Below are positions 44,359 to 55,554 of a stretch of DNA of 64,000 nt, piece by piece. The notes below the pieces were generated by a model. The model saw nothing but the letters and a program-made list of their open reading frames with translations. It was not told the origin of the DNA and made no database searches. The DNA comes from Armillaria gallica (taxonomy: Eukaryota > Basidiomycota > Agaricomycetes > Agaricales > Physalacriaceae): contig JBANDB010000006.1 in assembly GCA_037576215.1 (NCBI GenBank), positions 5,332,001 through 5,396,000 of the forward strand, read 5' to 3'. Position 1 is the first letter of the stretch, and the number at the start of each line of letters is the position of its first letter. Both the position numbers and the translations under genes were made by a program.

Positions 44359-46361
44359 ATGTATTGGAGCCTCCTCTATACGGCGCCGCTCTGGATTTTC
44401 GTGTGGTTGTTTCGACGGCGCTTCGGGTTGGTGAGACAGTAATCCCTCCCTCCAGGTCCGCCTGCGGATCCTATCATAGGTCACATTCGAATTCTTCTTC
44501 CTGTGGATCAGCCAGAAGTGTTTCACGAATGGGCCAAGACGTATGGTAAGCCTGCAGAGCTCACTCAATCCTTACTGAATGAGCTGATGGTTTTTAACTA
44601 GGCGACGTGATGTATCTGGAAGTTTTGGGCCGCAAGATGATCATCCTTGACAGCGTAGAGGCGGCGAACGACTTGCTTGATAAGAGAAGTGCGATTTACA
44701 GCTGCCGGCCCAACTTCGTTATATTCCGCCTGTGACTGCGCAACTCATGACACCGAAGTCCGCGTTTAGTGATTGTTGCCGGTAGAATGGGCTGGGATCG
44801 AGTCTTGTCCCTGATGCCGTACGGAAAACGCTTCCACCGCCATCGAAAGTTGTTTCAAACACACTTTGGACGGCAGGAATGCAGAGAGTATTTGCCTATG
44901 CAGCATCAGCAAGCAGCGGTCTTGGTGAAAGAGCTGATGGAGAGACCTGACGACTATGATGCGATTGTCGGCAGGTGTGCGGTGGTGTGATATGTTCATT
45001 ATAAAATGACTGATCTGTTCTCCCCTCCAGATTCTCCGCCGTGGTTATAATGAAAATCGCTTACGGTTACCAAATATCGGGCGAAGACGATCCGTTGATG
45101 AAATTGATTGTTGAAATGACGGAGGTCATCAACAATTCGGGACCGCCGGCGAGTACGCCTGTTGAATTTTTCCCTTGGTGTGAGCAAATACGTTTGGGTT
45201 AAGGGTTCTTGGCTGACCAGCATAATGACAGTGTCGAAATTTCCTTCCTGGTTTCCTGGGGCATACTATGCTGGATACGCGCGGAAGGCGAGGGCGACCA
45301 TTGAGAGGTCTGTTGACTATCCTTTTGATATCGTGAAGAAACAGATGTCAGAAGGGAGAGCGAGCCCGTCTTTTGTTGCGTCGTATCTGAACGACTTGGG
45401 CCCTTTAGAGGATGAAGAGGACTACTTAAAAGATCTGAAAGGCGCGGCCGCGCAGATATACACTGCAGGTGCTGATACCGTAAGTATTTCTTATTGTGCT
45501 TTGGTGCTGTGATTCAAACTTTTTTCCAGTCATGGACAACACTCCTCGTTTTCTTGGTGGCTATGATCCTACATCCTGAAGTCCAGGAAAAGGCGCAAGC
45601 CCAGATCGATGCTGTTGTCGGGTCGGAGCGTCTTCCGACTTTTGAGGATCGGGAGTCGCTCCCGTATATCGATCATATCCTGCAAGAGACCATGCGGTAC
45701 TACATTCATTTCCTGGGCTTTCTTTCCCGTTGAAATGTCCCAGATGGAATCCCGTCCTTCCCATGGGCTTTCCTCATCGCTCGGTGGAAGACGATCTATA
45801 TCGCGGCATGTTCATCCCTAAAGGATCCGTCGTTTTCGCCAACGTTCGGTACGTCCTTTGATGCGACCTTTTTTCCAGTATATCTAATTCTTGTGTGAAG
45901 GGGAATGGGGCTTGACGAGAACATCTACCATCAAGCCACGGTATTCAATCCTGATCGCTATCTTCTGAAGCCACAAGGGAAGGAGGAGCCCTATCTTACG
46001 GCGTTCGGGTTTGGAAGAAGGTTACTCCTTGGCTCACTTTGTCGTGTAGGCTATTAATCTGGTTTCGGTAATGTAGGATTTGCCCTGGACGGTTTTTGGC
46101 CGAGAACGGCATGTGGATCGCGATCGCTTTCATTCTAGCCACTTGTAGGATCGCGAAAGCGAAAGGTGAGGATGGGGAGGAGATTACTCCCGCGGTGGAA
46201 TTTACCAATGGGATTGTCAAGTACGTATACTTATTTTTTTCTTCTATTTTTCTCATATGTATCTTGGACGCAGCCATTTGAAGCCTATACGATTTAGTTT
46301 GGTACCTCGTACGACAAAGGCTGCTTCGCTTGTAGGTCAGCATTCGACTTCCGAGGCTTGA
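44359..46361 (+). pseudogene. Cytochrome P450 (P450-B), one in-frame stop near the N-terminus
   Basis: From ATG at 44359 a membrane segment (LLYTAPLWIFVWLFRRRF) precedes the proline hinge LPPGPPADPIIGHIRI. A TAA at about 44440-44442 lies in the same frame between them, and I find no splice that avoids it. Downstream all exons join in frame: the I-helix AGADT-SWTTLL, ExxR as ETMR, FNPDRYLL, and the heme loop FGFGRR-ICPGRFLAE with intact cysteine. The end is VNHLKPIRFSLVPR to TGA at 46361. A 54-bp intron at 44734-44787 restores the MGWDRVLSLMPYG block. The family resembles fungal P450s annotated as O-methylsterigmatocystin-oxidoreductase-like. It may be a fresh pseudogene, or functional if the stop is an error or an upstream exon exists. 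Confidence 0.78.
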
Positions 46362-46779
46362 AAGGGCGACAAAATGAGCTGGGGTAAACATTAGCCGTTG
46401 CAAAAAGCGATGGTATGTGAGTACTACTGTCTTTCTATGTGACAGTTTTATCCAAAATCCGCGGGCCATAGGTAAAAAATGCGTAGAAGTTAATGTAAGA
46501 ATCACGTCGAATGTTAATGAGCTGCAATGATCAGCGCTTATCAGTGTTGTCATGTCGGAAGGAAGGAGTCTCGCAACATCGAGGTAAGTAAAAATGCATC
46601 TGCTCTTAGCAGATGAAATGATATTGGAGTTACCGTTGGCTATACAAGCCGTCGGACTCAAGAATTCATTAGGACCTAGTATGATGTTGGTGTCCAGCTT
46701 CAAGGCTTCAAGGTACGTGCTAGGGCCATATGATATACTATAAAAAATTGACAGGCTGCCACTGTTTTAGTATATTCCA

Positions 46780-47058
46780 TACGGCATACCCAATCTTGGC
46801 GACTGGATAAAAAGCGACAGAGACACGGCTATCGTGAAGGAGTGGCTAATGAAAGGCGTAAGCGTGAAGACTGACGAACTCAAGCGGATCACTTTGGTTG
46901 ATAATCGAAGGATCACACTCAACGGGATACGACCGAGAAAGGTGATCTTTGAGAGGTCGACGACTCGGATGCCTGCTGAGATTCTAGCTGAGACGATGGA
47001 AGAAGGGCGCAAAAAGAAGTTGGACATTGCTAACGGCGTTCACGCTAACGTGGTCTGA
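46780..47058 (+). CDS. Hypothetical exon, unknown family
   Basis: An open frame follows a TTTTAG acceptor at about 46768-46773 and reads YIPYGIPNLGDWIKSD..VKEWLMKGVS to a stop at 47058. The charged, non-repetitive content looks coding. Possible upstream exons (46547-46725) do not join it in a consistent frame, so the gene model is open. A CATCTGCT/AGCAGATG hairpin lies in the putative intron at 46597-46615. Confidence 0.35.
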   Translation, partial: YGIPNLGDWIKSDRDTAIVKEWLMKGVSVKTDELKRITLVDNRRITLNGIRPRKVIFERSTTRMPAEILAETMEEGRKKKLDIANGVHANVV

Positions 47059-48100
47059 CTCTTCACTCTGCTAGCTACTTATTAATGATACCCGTGTGTT
47101 CCTTCATTCAAAACCGACATTTCGTTAGAAACCTGAACATCGATTTAGCACAAATTCTGTAAAGAATACATCTCTCCGTTTTTGTTGCGGAACGTATTGA
47201 TGTAAATAGATCTTTAGAAAGCGGACAAACCAGGAAGACCATGTAGTCGCACTAGTAGTACAAACTACGATATATATGACTACCATTACCTGCACGACTA
47301 ACGTCCCAATCCTGGGCCAAACACATTCATGCAGTAAGCGTCCAGGAATAATATGCTAGGTGAAGGCAATAAGGGAAGAACACTATCAAGTTGGGACATG
47401 CAGATGCAATTCGCAATGGTGAGCATCTGACCGGGGAGACTTTGCGACAGAGGGCTCGCCTTCCATCAGGTCCGGACCAGTTAGATCACTCCACCGGATA
47501 GGCGTATTTCGTGGCTTCCGACTGATTGTCAGCTTTTCAGGCAAGATCGCTGTAAGTATCCTCTTCACCGTTGTCCATAGTGAGATCAGATGGATAGACC
47601 AACAAGAATTGAACTATGCGGTTTTAACACGGCCAGCCAAAACGATTTTCGGCGAGGGGTACACCGAAACACCAGTGGACTCTACGGCCTCTGCTAGTAC
47701 GGCGTCGTGGGCTGCGATTCGCAAGCAGGCCTCATGCGCCCAGAGACCCAGAGTGGAACGACTCGTTCCTCCAGTATGGTGTTTGTGTCCACGCAAGGTT
47801 GAGCACGGGGAGATCCACAAGGGTCTTCCCGAAGGTGAACCATAGAGGAGATGCCCAGGTGGTCGTGATGAGAGTAGCGCCAGGTGAGGCTTGGATACTT
47901 TGGCGTAGGTGTGGCATCGGGATGGCGAGTGAGGGAGGGGGCGGCGCCGATATGGTGGGTGTGTCGATGGCAAACCGCGTAGACACTGAATACGTTGAGC
48001 AAAGACAGCTGATGTATGCAGACGACTCGAGATAATTCCCCAAATGAGGTCCTGTATATGTGAGGCTGAGTGTATGGCTAACGACGACCAGATAGTGTCG
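47059..48100. other. No supported gene; one unassigned minus-strand frame
   Basis: 47059-47600 holds nothing I recognise. Overlapping minus-strand frames at 47614-48123 are open for over 150 codons. Their content, high in proline and serine, matches no family I know, and there is no ATG start. Confidence 0.3.
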
Positions 48101-48104
48101 AGGG

Positions 48105-49000
48105 GTAATAAAAGTCTATTCAACCGTGGTGTTCAGGCGAGATCTAGAACGCTTGGATGCTGGTTTATTTGTGGGTGGCTGACGCTCGAAGCAAGAGAAC
48201 GACGAGGCCAGGCGTCGCCTCGGTCATGGTGGTAAGAATAATGCCGCAATATTTAGTTCATTGTTAACGTCGCGTTGATCACCGACCATCATCATCCCGA
48301 TGTCGAATCCTTGCCTGCCTCCCATTGGTGCCGTTTCAGTCGCTATACAAGACGAATATTCACAAGGACTCTTACTAGGGTTGGAAAGGTCATAAGGTGC
48401 GGGAGCTGGATATCGATACCGAGCTTCAACTAACGAGTCTTTAGTCTATTCATCGAGCAGGAGATCCCGACGATAATTTCATGGGAGGAAAGTCAACAGG
48501 AGGAAGGGCACGTACTACGTCGGCAGACCGGACGCCAGTTCATGACCACCTCACCTTCCAGGCGAAATGAGACAGAGAGCGGGGGTAGCTGTCTTGCAAG
48601 TTCTATGACCTCGGGCAGTCCAGGGTTCGGTGCCAAGACCAGCAATTCCTACATTAAAGGCGAACTTTTCCGTTCCTTACGACCCGGTTCTTTTTCAATG
48701 GGTCAGAGGATATTGCTGCAACGTTGAGATGAAGTACTGAAATCGATGAACACAAGGTATGCCACATGCATATGAACAGCTAGACTTCCTTCCTCACTCA
48801 TCTTCCTGGTTTTCAGCGACGATAATGCGAAATTTATGGTACAGAAGACGAAGACACTCGGGGAAGAAACACAGTTCGCTCCCACTTTCCCCGTCCCTGT
48901 AGCCCGAACACGAGCAGTTTGCTTAATCATCTTCGGTTCCTCGTCTTCCCTCCATCCGCATCCTTCTTCGTCCAGACTCCCTGTCATACTCGTCAGGAGC
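48105..49000. repeat. Spacer modules M (partial) and N, copy 4
   Basis: The block has the same order as the other copies: the GAAGCAAGAGAACGA part, the ATTCACAAGGACTC part, then N with a mutated TATA (CATATGAACAGC near 48768). No SDR flanks it, so it is an orphan spacer. Confidence 0.65.
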
Positions 49001-50800
49001 CACTTGGGTGCAGAATGTTAGAAGAAAGAGCTTCAGTATCACGCCTATAATCTTGGGCTCCTCTTCGTCGAGAGGATACCCGCTAAAACCAGGACGAACA
49101 CGACGGAGATGGGCATGACGACGTTCTCTACTTGGCAGTACTGAGTCGGAATATACGAACGGAGCGGCTTTGAGTGTTGATAGTGGATTATCCCTTAACT
49201 GTCTGAGAACCGTATCTGACGCAGGAATCAACTTGTTTGTCCCTCTACTTTCAGTGTGATGCATGCAGCACGTCTGAACGCCCGTCATCAATACCCCGCC
49301 AATGAGTCTCCAGGAAGGTTCGAACGAGGAACAGCGGACCTCGGGCTGATTTTGTCGAACAAGACGAGCTGCACCCTAATGCTGACTCGAAGAAGGGAGA
49401 ACAGATCTAGAAGAAACGAAGTGGATGACGAGGTTAGCTGGGACTCGAGCTCAGCTTCAGCTGCAAGAAACGGCGCACGACAAATAACTCCGGGATACCA
49501 CCTGGCCAAGCTCGGCTCAGCCGAAATTCACCTTTTTTTTTTTTTGCAAAGACTCGGTGTGGATCAAGAAAACCCTGTTCGAGTGCTCGCTGCCGAAAGC
49601 ATTGACTAGTGGGATAACCTACGAGCAGCAAATCATTACAAATGTCAGCTTCTCGCCAGCTTCTTTGTCTCGGCTGGCCCTGCTGAAATACAATGACATT
49701 CGTATCGGAGAAATCCTGAAACCACCTTGGCCTTGTGGATAACGACGGGCCTAGAAATTTTTATCTGCTGACAGCGCTCACTCTCGTGTTCGTCTCTATC
49801 TTGCTACTGTCCCCTTTCTACACAGTGCCCTCTCTGACTGTTATTGCTGCGCCTTTCACAGTACACTATCACGGGTCCCTAGGCGAATCCGAGTGCAGAC
49901 TTTCTTCATCGGCAGTCTCCAGTTCGTAGTTCTCCTTCTATTAGTACTATCTCTCCGCTAACCGTTTGTTTCACATGTTATTTGTGCTCTCTTATTTAAT
50001 TGACCACATCCCCTCGTTTACTGCGTGCGTTATAACAGACCAGAGGAAGGTCCTAAATACCGCTTTCTCCGACACAGGCCTTTCTTATGTTCTTGCCGGG
50101 ACCACTCGGACCGTTAACTCTGATTTGTTTAATAATGCAGGTCCCGATAATTATCAAAGGCAGACCGCAATGAAAAAAAGCTCTTCGGCACGGCGGTAAA
50201 GTAGATTTGAACACCTATACAGTCGAGTCGGTCTGCTTTCAACTGATGCTATTTGAAAGACGTACCCACCTCAGCTGTGCTCTAGATTCACGTCCAGCGA
50301 TACGGCTGGATACCCGACCTTCCCTTGGGGATATTCCTCCACGGTGCGATGTACCTTGCAATAAATCGCGTATTGTAGGTCAGTATATCTTTATGGCTCA
50401 GTCTGACAATGTAACTTAATATGATTGTTCTTAACAACTCTGCTCGCGTTAGCCGAATCCTTACTTCGCCAAGCCATCCAATTAAAAATATCATTGCATA
50501 AAAGTGGGCCAGTATCCATCCTAGATATCCTCTTCGTCCCACTACCACCACACCATACTCAGTTACCAGCTTTTGCTTTTAACCACGACTCCCTTCGCTG
50601 GACACTGCCGTGTAATGTTACGGTACACTGAAAGCACCTTCCGTTTCTTTCCTTCCAACATCTCCCAGAGCAATGTTCCGATGCGCATAGGTCGCAATGC
50701 TTGCAAGTCGATTCCAAGACCAATTCCAACACGAATAGCCCTCTGTTTTCAATGTTGGCTGCTACGGGAATCTTCGCTAGCTTGTCGTGCGCCCCCTTGT
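49001..50800. other. Gene-poor; T13 tract at 49533-49545
   Basis: No gene is supported. A run of 13 T could be the poly(A) end of a minus-strand retroposed copy, but no source sequence is recognised next to it. The right part may be the long leader of the LINE. Confidence 0.4.
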
Positions 50801-52880
50801 TTCTTATCTCCTCTACTTGACTAATCCCCTTCTTCCCTGTTCCATTCTCGTGCCCGGTCCCCATGCATTGTGTCTCCTGTGTTTGCGTGCATTGCGGCTA
50901 CTGTGTTCGCGTCTCGTGTTCCCGTGCTTCGTTGTTCCGGTGTTTCCGTTCCTGTTTCGGTGTGTTGGCTTGTGCTGGTCCCGTTTCCGTGTATCGCGCT
51001 TGCCTTCCCGTCGTGTCTTTTTCATGCGCCGTAGCACGGCGCCCTCCCTGGGGTCTGTGCGTCATGTCTCATACTGCTGTATGGTCATGTTTGGTTCCTG
51101 GCCTCGTTGCAGAACCAATGGCGTACCTGTCTCATACCTGCCTTCGCGTCACCTTTGACGTCTTTGTTTTCTTTCTACACACTCTACGCGTCATTATGTC
51201 TTACTTGGACAAATGTCATAGTTTTTGCTCTTTCTTTCCTCTTCCGAGGGCTCAGACATTCTCTTCTCTTCCCAATGGCGGACAGTACACCGGCTGACGA
51301 CTATCTGCATACGTTAAATAACCTGCCAAAGTTGCCAGGTCCAGATCATTCAGGGGATTCACTCGCTGCCCGTAACCGGTACTCGTCAGGGATGATGGAG
51401 AGCACGAAGATGATGTTACTATCGATGTCGGTGCTCAATCTTCTTCTTTCCCTGTGTCCTTCAACCTCACGCGTGTTCAGCTTCAGTCGAACCCCACACC
51501 TTCTCGCTCTGCGGCTAAAGGGAAGACGTCCGTGAAGCGCAGCCATCCACTGTCGCGTCGAATGCTGACCCCGCTTCTCTCCTGTCAATTGGCCCCGCGA
51601 GTAATACTTGTTCCATGCGGAATCAGACCGATGCTTCCTTCCTTGCTGCTGGCGGGGAGCCGTCATCCTCCGCTGCGCCTCCAAAGAAGAAACGTAAAAC
51701 GAAGGAGCCAAACGTCGTTCCCCTCGATGCCTCAGGATCGGTCCCTAACACTTTCCAATTCTCCTCGACTCCTGCATCTGGTTCCACCGTTCCTACCTCA
51801 TCTCAGGGGAAATCCTCCTCATTGGAGCCTCATTCCAAGATCAATAGTCTCGAGACACAGCTTCAGGCTCTGCGGGATCACACTCAGTTCTTGACTACCA
51901 CCGTCTCGACGTTACCTCTATCGACATCGATGCAACGTTGCTCACACAGCTGGAACGCATCCAGAAACTGTTCATTCGTCGCTTGCTCGGTGTTGCCAAC
52001 CATTCCCCGGTCGCGTTGTTATTCTCTGAGACGGGGATGTGGCCGGTCAAGTATCGGCGCATCATACTCGCCCTGAGGTATTGGCAGTATGCTCTGTCTC
52101 TTCCAGAAGATCACTTTTTTTCCATCACTATGGTCGAGTCTCTCACCCTCGCCCGTGCCAAGAAATCATCTTGGATCTCCGACCTCGCCCGCGTCCTGCA
52201 TCTCCTGCATCGCCCCGTATCGATGGATTTGTCGCGTCAGTGGCTGCCCTCTGATATCGATAATCTCATCACGGCTGTGGAACAATCATGTCTCGTGGAT
52301 ATTGATTCCTTCATTGCTGTATCATCTAAGGCCCTCCTTCTGCGCTACCGCTCCCTTCACCAAACAGATCCCTCCTCCACTCGCGAGACCCCAGTGGCAT
52401 CTTCCCGTTCCTACCTGAATGTACCTATTCCCGCACACAGAAAAGCCTTAGTCCGACTGCTGACATCATCCCATACTCTCGCCGTTGAGGTCCTACGATG
52501 GTCTGACCGCCGTCGTCCACCTGTCCCTCGTTCACAGCGTTTATGCCGCTTCTACCTATCGGAAGTTGAGGATGAAGCGCACGCTTTATGGTACTGCGAT
52601 GGATCACTATCCTTGGAGATTTGCGATCCGATTTCTTTAAATCGGTGTTCTTAATGACCACCAGCCATTTTGCGGATCTGTTGAAATCGGCAGCGTCTGG
52701 CTTTGAAGTAATACATGTCCTACTGGGAGCAGATGATATGAAAATTGTGGGAGCTCTCGCTAAATATGTTTTCAATGTTTTCCACACTTTAAGTACCGTA
52801 CCGTTATATTATTCGTGAATGACTATTTTTCTTTATTTTTATTTTTTTCGGGGACCCCGCGAAGAGTCTCTACTCCGTGC
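50800..52880 (+). mobile_element. Non-LTR (LINE) retrotransposon with internal deletion
   Basis: An ORF1-like part starts at ATG 51275 (MADSTPADDYLHTLNNLPKL) and continues with frame breaks to a basic PPKKKRKTKEP stretch near 51680. Directly after it, in another frame from about 51935, comes TQLERIQKLFIRRLLGV, LFSETGMWPVKYRRIILAL, then PVPRSQRLCRFYLSEVEDEAHALWYC. This is the typical C-terminal end of basidiomycete LINE reverse-transcriptase proteins. The endonuclease and the polymerase core are missing, so an internal deletion fused ORF1 to the RT tail. A T-rich and A-poor 3' tail lies at 52820-52850. The exact 5' end is unknown. Confidence 0.75.
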
Positions 52881-53019
52881 GACACACTCAAAAGCGTGAT
52901 CACAACGGTATGAGCCTTCGTGGCCACAGCACATGGTTCGCCATGTCAGGGCTGTGGGCCCGGCCGTTCCTTATTGGGACCTTGTGCCGGTAACAACACC
53001 AACAACACACCAACACCAT

Positions 53020-53225
53020 CTATTAACGTATCACAAATGCCAGACCCAATGAATCCGAGGGATCCTATGATCAATCTTCAACTTACGAGAGATAGTTGGA
53101 ATAAACCTGATACTGACCTCTCTGATTAGGCTCCCTGGGAGCAGAAGATCGACGAGAGCTTGTCATTATTCCCGGCCAACCAATTCTGTTCATAGTTTCC
53201 GTTGTTGAACATTTGTCCTCTGACA
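53020..53225 (-). pseudogene. Fragment copy of the small secreted protein gene
   Basis: This aligns with 21490-21690, including the 3' flank (ATGAATCCGAGG, then GATCAATCTTCAACTTA) and the last exon down to about the QGCHG position. The stop region is altered (GATTAGGCTCCCTGGGAG) and the remaining coding part is missing. It lies on the 3' side of the SDR9 unit. Confidence 0.8.
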
Positions 53226-53339
53226 TATTGAGGTAGAACTTTGAGATGCTGCTCTCTAGAGCTTTAGCATAACTGTGCGACCTACGGTTAAAGCTCAGCC
53301 AGCACATATACAAATACTACTGTCCTTCCAATGGTCTTG

Positions 53340-53795
53340 CCATTCGATCAACGAGACCAAATTCCAGTATCGCCGCCTAACTTGCTGCTGCGCCATCACG
53401 ACCGATTTTTGACCCAGCCCATTCGAGTCTCGGGTTTGCCAAGGGGGATCTCTTTGAGCTTGATCACCGACCGAACCCTGTGGTGGATCTGGCAAGCTAG
53501 CTAAGCATCCCTTAGCGGTCTGCGCACGCGCCTGCCTGGCATCCTTGAATGACTCGGAGTGCTCAGAGAGATGGATGTGACCACCCTGAAGGTCGACCCA
53601 TTACACGCAGGGTAGCTGGCGCGGTCCATGGCATGAAGTCAACAAAGAGAGATGTGCCTGTAGAAGGATAAAAGCGCGTGTTCAATCTCACCACTATTCC
53701 TCGGATGACGGCCATATATGAGACTGGAGCAATTCGCAACTGAAACATATTGCTCCTCCATTAAAAACAAGCTATTGGATATATGTTAGGTATCC
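53340..53795. repeat. 3' flank of SDR9, shared with SDR4 and SDR2
   Basis: It aligns with 23.55-23.95 kb and, in part, with 18.93-19.15 kb. Shared blocks include CCCATTCGAGTCTCG, GGTAGCTGGCGCGGTCC and GCAATTCGCAACTGAAACAT. Confidence 0.7.
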
Positions 53796-54910
53796 TCAGG
53801 GATTCACCAACGCAATTCCACCATCAACATTCAAGATCGCCCCGTTCGTATAATCCGACGCTGCCAAGTACACCGCCGCCATACCCATCTCCGCATCACT
53901 AGCAAGTCGGATTAGTATCACCTCTACTCCAGCACAGAAGGCACTCACGTTCCATGTCTCCGTGCTGGTATCGGTGCCACCATTCCAGGCACTGGTTCAG
54001 TCTTGAGCGCCTCCAAGGACTCAGGACTCGTCAACTGCGACGCAAACACCCCAGGCTCCAACGCGTTCACCCGAATCGGGATTTCCCTCCCAGCAAAACT
54101 CGTTCCCAAAACAAGCGTGAGCTTTTCCAAAGCCGATTTCGTCGGGCCGTATGCGAGCTAAGGAGATAAGAGTAGGTGGGTACAAGCTTCAAGGGATCTG
54201 GGGGGTACGTACGGATACGAAGGGTCCCGATGCGTTCAACTTTGCTGATCCGCTGCTGATGTTGATGACGCTTGAGGTGCCTTGGGGGCGGGAATGTGCT
54301 CCTTTGATGAGGAGGGACTGGAAGGCGCGGACGACGAAGAATGGGGCGATGCTGTTGAGCGCGAAGATATCGGCCCAGTTCTGTGCCATCTCGGGTTCAA
54401 ATGGATCTGCCGCTGCAAACTTCTTCGTGATAAAATCTGGGTCGCGAAGGGATCCGGCGAATCCGGCACTACAAAAGGTTAGTGTATCATTATGGAGGAC
54501 CAGGAATATGATAGACCAACCTATTAACGAGTATGTCGAGCTTTCCGTCGATTCCTTCGATGTGCTGTGCGCCAGCCTTCAGGCTTTCTTCTTCTGTCAC
54601 GTCCATCTGAAGTCTGTGGGCGTGTTAGTAGTGAATATCTTGAAGAAAGAAAGATTACTAACGGGACAATGGATCCTGAGACGCCTGTGACAGACGCGGC
54701 GGCTTCCTCTAACACGCCCAGCCTTCGGCCAGTAATGTATACTTTCGCTCCATTTGCAGCGAAGGCTTTCGCAATGGTAAACCCTCTGTCAAAGAATCAA
54801 CTATGAGTCATAATCGAGAATCCCGAAGCTTACATCCCTGTTCCTCCGCCAGTAACGAGGCCTACTCGTCCATCCAGCGACATTACCGTAGCCATATTGA
54901 GATCTGCCAT
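53796..54910 (-). CDS. Short-chain dehydrogenase/reductase (SDR9), intact frame, NSAG variant
   Basis: Six exons of the family plan join in frame to about 286 residues from MADLNMATVMSLDGRVGLVT (ATG at 54910) to DGGIALVNP and TGA at 53796. TGGGTGIG, INISS and the catalytic Y-G-P-T-K are present. The exon-3/4 junction reads GTT-AAT-AG|T-GCC, so the conserved NNAG motif becomes NSAG. This residue helps hold the central sheet in classical SDRs, so activity could be affected. It is the minus member of unit C, transcribed away from SDR10 with start codons about 2.8 kb apart. Confidence 0.88.
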
Positions 54911-55554
54911 ATTCGGGGAATACTACTGAACAGTCTCTGCACACTGTCTCTTTTATTGCAGCATGTTCTTGGCATTATTCAGCAAGACTGTATCCGGTGA
55001 GGGCAGTAAATAGTTGCTTGGCATTGGCATGACCGTCAATGATGGATCATGACCCAGAATTCCGCCGCTGCCCCCAGAATTGTCAGCAATTGTGACAATG
55101 TTCTCAGGGTCAACGCTCCTCACCGGCTTTTGAACGCCTATGTGTCAGAAGAGGAACTTTAATAGTGAAATATTCATGCTCTTCCACACAGCTCTCCCGC
55201 GAGGTGGGCCGATTAACGGATGCTGCAAATCTGAATGAACGAACAGAAGTGCGACCTACGGACCAAGCGTTGGCAGTCAGGATGAGTGTGCATACGAGAT
55301 GTTGGATCAGTTACCTTCCAATGACTAGCCGGAGGCGGTGAAAGATCATCAGAAAATGTTAAATCCCAGTACAGAGCCTATGGCAGCGTGGACAGGGCAG
55401 ACCTGAAACGCGCATGAGTATAAACACAATCTCAAAAGGTTAGGTGATAACTCACCCGGCGTGATTACATCCATTCAGCAGCTTCAACATTGCACAGCCT
55501 GAAATCTACCCATATTTGGTCTCTTGACAGCCTGCGAGACCCAGGGTTAGTGAC

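Noticed and set aside
47614..48123. Protein-coding gene on the minus strand
   Set aside because: Two overlapping frames are equally open, neither has an ATG, and the composition is proline/serine-rich without a known motif.
49533..49545. Poly(A) tail of a retrogene on the minus strand
   Set aside because: No recognisable gene or target duplication adjoins the T13 run.
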